A DNA stretch of 8,709 bases, taken from contig DAYL01000021.1 of assembly GCA_002508705.1 (NCBI GenBank), positions 1 to 8,709 on the forward strand, written 5' to 3'. Below, one piece after another: positions 5,929-8,709 of the stretch. Position numbers and translations under genes: made by a program. The number at the start of each line of letters is the position of its first letter. The stretch's first letter is position 1. The notes below the pieces were generated by a model. The model was not told the origin of the DNA, made no database searches, and saw only the letters and a list, made by a program, of their open reading frames with translations. This DNA comes from Methanoculleus sp. UBA374. Lineage in GTDB: Archaea; Halobacteriota; Methanomicrobia; Methanomicrobiales; Methanoculleaceae.

Positions 5929-7827
5929 TTATTCCTCCAGGGTCGATGTATCGCCGGGGTCCATACCCAGTTCCTGCGCTTTTAAGAGCCGCCTCATGAT
6001 CTTGCCGCTCCGGGTCTTTGGGAGCGACCGGACGAAGTCGAACTCGGACGGGATGGCGATGGGCCCAAGTGTCATCCGAACGTGGTAGACGAGGTCGTTC
6101 TTCAGTTTCTCACCGGGTTCGCAGCCGTCTCTGAGGATGACGAAGGCCTTGATGGTGTTCCCCCGCAGGGGGTCGGGTTTCCCGATCACGGCCGCTTCCG
6201 CCACGGCTGCGTGGGAGACGAGCGCGCTCTCGACCTCTGCGGTGCCGATGTTGTGCCCGGCGACGACGATCAGGTCGTCGGACCGGCCGAGGACCATGAT
6301 GTAGCCGTCTTCATCCTTCACCGCAAGATCGGCCGCCGTGTAGCATCCGGGGATGGTGTTCCAGTACTTGCGGTAGCGTTCGTCGTCGTTCCAGATCGTC
6401 CGCATCATCGACGGCCAGGGCTCCCTGACGACCAGGAGGCCGCCGGTGCCCGGCGGGACCGGGTTTCCGGCCGCATCGACGACGTCTGCGACGACGCCCG
6501 GGATCGGCCTGCCCACGAATCCCGGGCGCATGGGTTCGCCGATCGTCGTGGTCAGCATATGCATCCCGGTCTCGGTCTGCCACCAGGTATCCATGATCGG
6601 GCACCGCTCTTTTCCGATGGTGCGGTAGAACCACTCGAAAGCCTCGGGGTTGAGCGGTTCGCCGACCGATCCGAGGATGCGAAGCGACGAGAGGTTGTAG
6701 CGGTTCGGCCACTCCTCGCCCACCCGCATGAACATCCGGATGGCGGTCGGGGCGGTGTAGAAGATGGTGACGCCGTACTCTTCGATGAGGTCCCAGTAGT
6801 TGCCCGGGGTCGGGTAATCGGGGGTTGCCTCCGCAAGGAGGCAGGTGGCGCCGTTCAGGAGCGGGCCGTAGACGGCGTAGCTGTGACCGGTGATCCAGCC
6901 GGGGTCGGCGGTGCACCAGTAGACATCGCTGTCCTTGACGTCGAAGACGTACTTCGTCGTGTAGTAGGTCCCGACCATGTAGCCGCCGCAGGCGTGGACG
7001 ATGCCTTTCGGGGTCCCCGTCGTGCCGCTCGTGTAGAGGATGAAGAGCGGGTCTTCGGCGTCCATCGGTTCAGCCGGACATTCCCGCTCCGCGCCGTCCA
7101 TCAGGTCGTAATAGTCCACCTCCATCTCGGGGTGGAGTTCCACGGGCTTATCGGCATCGCGCCGGAGAATGACGATCCGCTCAACGCTCGGGGCGTTGAC
7201 GACCGCCTCTTCTACGATGGTCTTGAGCGGGATTGCCTTGCCGCGCCGGTAGGTGAAGTCGGCGGTGACGACCACCTTCGCGTCGATGCCCCGGATCCGC
7301 TGGTTGAGGGCGCTGACGCCGAACCCGCCGAAGACGACCGAGTGGACGGCGCCGATGCGGGCGCAGGCGAGCATCGCGATGACCTGTTCGGGCACCACCG
7401 GCATGTAGATGCAGACCCGGTCGCCCTTCCCGACGCCGAGGCGCTTAAGACCGTTCGCGAACCGGGAGACAGCCTGCAGGAGCTGGCGATAGGTGTAGGT
7501 CCGCTCTTCGTCCGCAGTCTCCCCCCGCCACAGGATCGCAACCTTGTTCCGCCGCTCGCGGTGGGCGTGGCGGTCCAGGCAGTTGTGTGTGATGTTGAGT
7601 TTCCCGTTGACGAACCACTTTGCGTACGGGTATTCCCATTCCTTCACCCGGTCCCAGGGCTGGAACCATTCAAGTTCCCTCGCGATACAGTCCCAGAACC
7701 CATCGGGGTCTGCCAGGAACTTCTGGTAGGTCCGGTTGTAGTCACCGATCCAGGAGCGCTCCTTGCAGCTGGCCTCGGGAGAGTAGTACTTCGCCTCCTC
7801 AAGTTTGACGTTGAAACTTTCAGCCAT
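5929..7827 (-). CDS. acs: Acetyl-CoA synthetase, AMP-forming
   Basis: A 632-residue acyl-adenylate-forming enzyme that makes acetyl-CoA from acetate, ATP and CoA. In a hydrogenotrophic methanogen it would serve acetate assimilation. YTSGTTGTPKG at residues 265-275 is the nucleotide-binding loop. DTWWQTETG at 413-421 includes the tryptophan that limits the pocket to acetate. D500 and R515 (in GRSDD) are the expected ribose-contacting and hinge residues. K609 in TRSGKIMRR is the catalytic lysine and the usual acetylation site. The motif GHN at 524-526 replaces the GHR of bacterial Acs, so a normally conserved arginine is Asn. The length fits the family. The ATG at 7827-7825 has GGGGTG upstream and a 26-bp palindrome beyond it. 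tbp follows on the same strand. A related short acyl-CoA synthetase is possible but less likely. Confidence 0.92.
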   Translation of the reverse strand: MAESFNVKLEEAKYYSPEASCKERSWIGDYNRTYQKFLADPDGFWDCIARELEWFQPWDRVKEWEYPYAKWFVNGKLNITHNCLDRHAHRERRNKVAILWRGETADEERTYTYRQLLQAVSRFANGLKRLGVGKGDRVCIYMPVVPEQVIAMLACARIGAVHSVVFGGFGVSALNQRIRGIDAKVVVTADFTYRRGKAIPLKTIVEEAVVNAPSVERIVILRRDADKPVELHPEMEVDYYDLMDGAERECPAEPMDAEDPLFILYTSGTTGTPKGIVHACGGYMVGTYYTTKYVFDVKDSDVYWCTADPGWITGHSYAVYGPLLNGATCLLAEATPDYPTPGNYWDLIEEYGVTIFYTAPTAIRMFMRVGEEWPNRYNLSSLRILGSVGEPLNPEAFEWFYRTIGKERCPIMDTWWQTETGMHMLTTTIGEPMRPGFVGRPIPGVVADVVDAAGNPVPPGTGGLLVVREPWPSMMRTIWNDDERYRKYWNTIPGCYTAADLAVKDEDGYIMVLGRSDDLIVVAGHNIGTAEVESALVSHAAVAEAAVIGKPDPLRGNTIKAFVILRDGCEPGEKLKNDLVYHVRMTLGPIAIPSEFDFVRSLPKTRSGKIMRRLLKAQELGMDPGDTSTLEE

Positions 7828-7839
7828 TCAGGCACCCCA

Positions 7840-7865
7840 ATTATACATTATTAATAATGTATAAT
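7840..7865. promoter_or_regulatory. Perfect 26-bp palindrome at the acs promoter
   Basis: The half-site ATTATACATTATT (7840-7852) is followed immediately by its exact reverse complement (7853-7865), with no spacer. The palindrome ends 12 bases before the acs ATG. Its AT-rich sequence must include or adjoin the acs TATA box, so a dimeric protein bound here would compete with TBP. It could alternatively fold as a weak RNA hairpin if transcribed. It is probably an operator; the regulator is unknown. Confidence 0.55.
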
Positions 7866-8105
7866 ATATCAACATTCTGGTCGGTGGGGGTGGGGCAACC
7901 ACCACGGCGCCGGGAGAGGCGGTGGATACGCCGGAACGTGAATTTCCCGGGGGACAGGGGGGGCCGGGTGCGGTACCTCTCTTCACTCAATAGATTGGCT
8001 TGCAGAAGGAACCATCTCCGGCCCCTTTGCCGGTCTCCGGGTCTTATGCGTGCTGGAACCGCAATAGCAGACGCCGGAGCCGGGGGACATGAGGTGAAGA
8101 CGATA
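7866..8105. other. Intergenic region without a recognisable gene
   Basis: A plus-strand frame at 7857-8117 is open but arginine- and glycine-rich, without motifs, and begins inside the acs palindrome, so it is not called. The stretch has G-runs, notably 7949-7968, where GGGGG, seven Gs and GGG are separated by two- and three-base gaps. No tRNA or known RNA was recognised. Confidence 0.4.
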
Positions 8106-8135
8106 ACCGCCGGATGAGAGCAGGGTTCCGGCGGT
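8106..8135. repeat. Perfect 9-bp hairpin upstream of the flavoprotein gene
   Basis: ACCGCCGGA at 8106-8114 and TCCGGCGGT at 8127-8135 are exact reverse complements around a 12-nt loop. The element lies immediately upstream of an AT-rich patch that looks like the promoter of the next gene. It may be an operator or a terminator of upstream transcription. Confidence 0.4.
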
Positions 8136-8137
8136 GA

Positions 8138-8147
8138 TTATTTATTA
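8138..8147 (+). promoter_or_regulatory. Probable promoter of the PNPOx-like gene
   Basis: TTATTTATTA at 8138-8147 is the only TATA-like patch upstream of the gene. Initiation about 25 bases later, near 8165, would give a short leader carrying GGTGATGG at 8169-8176, just ahead of ATG 8181. Confidence 0.45.
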
Positions 8148-8180
8148 CCCTTCGCAGAATGTAACAATGGTGATGGATGA

Positions 8181-8609
8181 ATGAACTTTGAAGAATGCAT
8201 CCGTTTTGCAAACAAAAATCCGGTCGCCTGGGTGGCGACGACCGACGGAGACCAGCCCCGTGTGCGGCCTCTGCAGATGTGGTTTGCCGATGCGACCGGG
8301 TTTTACTTCCAGGTCTGGACGATCAAGGACATCTACCGGGAACTCACGAAGAACCCCCGCGTCGAGATCGGGTTCTTTGACCCTGAAAAAGAAGGGGGAA
8401 CCGTGCTCCGTGCGGCCGGCCCGGTCGAGTGGGTGGACGACCCCGCCCTGAAACGCCGGTCCCTCGAAGACCGTCCCTTCCTCGTCGATCTCGGCCTGAC
8501 GCCGGAGAGCCCCGAGCTGGTCCTTTTCCGCCTCGCGAAGGGGGAGGCCTACACCTGGACGCAGGCAACGAACCTGGCGCCGAAACAGAAGATCCGATTC
8601 GGAGAGTGA
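8181..8609 (+). CDS. Pyridoxamine 5'-phosphate oxidase-like FMN-binding split-barrel protein
   Basis: A 142-residue protein of the PNPOx-like split-barrel superfamily. These small cytoplasmic dimers bind FMN or F420 and carry out varied redox or cofactor-binding tasks. The N-terminal block NPVAWVATTDGDQPRVRPLQ (residues 13-32) is the typical first strands with the RVRP motif. FYFQVWTIKDIYRELTKNPR at 41-60 and VEIGFFDPE at 61-69 complete the flavin-side barrel. VLRAAGPVEWVDD at 75-87 follows the usual GxVE pattern. The start ATG at 8181 has GGTGATGG a few bases upstream. The exact substrate cannot be read from sequence, and a role in vitamin B6 synthesis should not be assumed. Its stop lies 22 nt from the stop of the convergent partial gene at the right edge. 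Confidence 0.82.
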   Translation: MNFEECIRFANKNPVAWVATTDGDQPRVRPLQMWFADATGFYFQVWTIKDIYRELTKNPRVEIGFFDPEKEGGTVLRAAGPVEWVDDPALKRRSLEDRPFLVDLGLTPESPELVLFRLAKGEAYTWTQATNLAPKQKIRFGE

Positions 8610-8631
8610 AGAGGGTCGGCAAGGGGGACCG

Positions 8632-8709
8632 TCACGACGACGGCTTTGAACTTTCTGCCTCCGGACTTTCCGGTTTTGAACTTTCCGTCTCCGGATCTCC
8701 CGGTTTTGA
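8632..8709 (-). CDS. C-terminal end of an unknown gene with 10-residue repeats
   Basis: Twenty-five codons enter from the right edge and end at TGA 8634-8632. The tail is made of near-repeats of ten residues: SKPGDPETES, then SKPESPEAES, then SKPSS. It is rich in Ser, Pro, Glu and Lys and is probably disordered. The DNA shows a matching 30-bp tandem repeat, about 80 percent identical between units by eye. The plus strand also stays open across the repeat, but it has no start there and would encode a hydrophobic repeat. The minus frame, ending in a stop convergent with the flavoprotein gene, is the better reading. The body of the protein is outside the window and cannot be identified. Confidence 0.5.
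   Translation of the reverse strand, partial: SKPGDPETESSKPESPEAESSKPSS
8641..8709. repeat. 30-bp imperfect tandem repeat (cut by the window edge)
   Basis: Units begin at 8641, 8671 and 8701, each opening with CGGCTTTGAA or CGGTTTTGAA. The first two full units differ at six of 30 positions, and the third is cut off after nine bases. The period is a multiple of three, which fits a coding repeat in the minus-strand gene. Confidence 0.7.

Noticed and set aside
6082..7854. 590-codon open frame on the plus strand opposite acs
   Set aside because: It is the antisense shadow of a clear acetyl-CoA synthetase. Its composition is Asp/Val/Gly/Arg-rich without motifs, as expected for the complement of GC-rich coding DNA.
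7857..8117. 86-codon plus-strand frame in the gap after acs
   Set aside because: It begins inside the acs palindrome, is Arg/Gly/Pro-rich, has no ribosome site, and shows no recognisable domain.
8641..8709. CRISPR array at the right edge
   Set aside because: The 30-bp units are contiguous with no spacers and fit a coding repeat in the minus frame.

Overview
The window looks like a piece of a hydrogenotrophic methanogen chromosome of the order Methanomicrobiales, most like a Methanoculleus-type organism. The reasons are GC-rich coding DNA with AT-rich archaeal promoters, a formate dehydrogenase alpha-subunit start, two methanofuran biosynthesis genes, an archaeal TATA-binding protein and an AMP-forming acetyl-CoA synthetase, which suits a methanogen that assimilates acetate. 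The genus is inferred from gene content and protein style; no search was run.

Layout. (1) 1-170, minus: the N-terminus of FdhA runs off the left edge. Its promoter lies at about 178-228 and includes a palindrome. (2) 229-558: GC-rich DNA without a convincing gene. (3) 559-1155, plus: a zinc-ribbon/HTH protein resembling the front end of a transposase. Its last 53 codons run antisense to a small gene. (4) 994-3043, minus: a tightly packed operon mfnD > mfnF > small membrane zinc-ribbon protein. mfnD and mfnF share an ATGA junction; the third gene overlaps mfnF by 22 nt and appears to start at ACG behind a strong Shine-Dalgarno. (5) 3127-4630, plus: surE-rpiA, divergent from mfnD. (6) 4619-4999, minus: a winged-helix regulator converging on rpiA with a 12-nt overlap. 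(7) 5000-5316: a gap with a plus-strand TATA element, a tiny ORF and a possible folded RNA. (8) 5317-7827, minus: acs then tbp, with a separate, apparently leaderless promoter for tbp and a perfect 26-bp palindrome at the acs start. (9) 7866-8180: GC-rich gap ending in a 9-bp hairpin and a promoter. (10) 8181-8609, plus: a pyridoxamine-phosphate-oxidase-like flavoprotein. (11) 8632-8709, minus: the C-terminal tail, with 10-residue repeats, of a gene entering from the right.

How the genes fit. FdhA oxidises formate and supplies electrons for methanogenesis. MfnD and MfnF build methanofuran, the first C1 carrier of that pathway. Acs activates acetate for biosynthesis. SurE and RpiA handle nucleotide and pentose phosphates. 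TBP is the general transcription factor. The least explained pieces are the ACG-start membrane zinc-ribbon gene in the methanofuran operon, the palindromes at the fdhA and acs promoters, and the repeat tail at the right edge.
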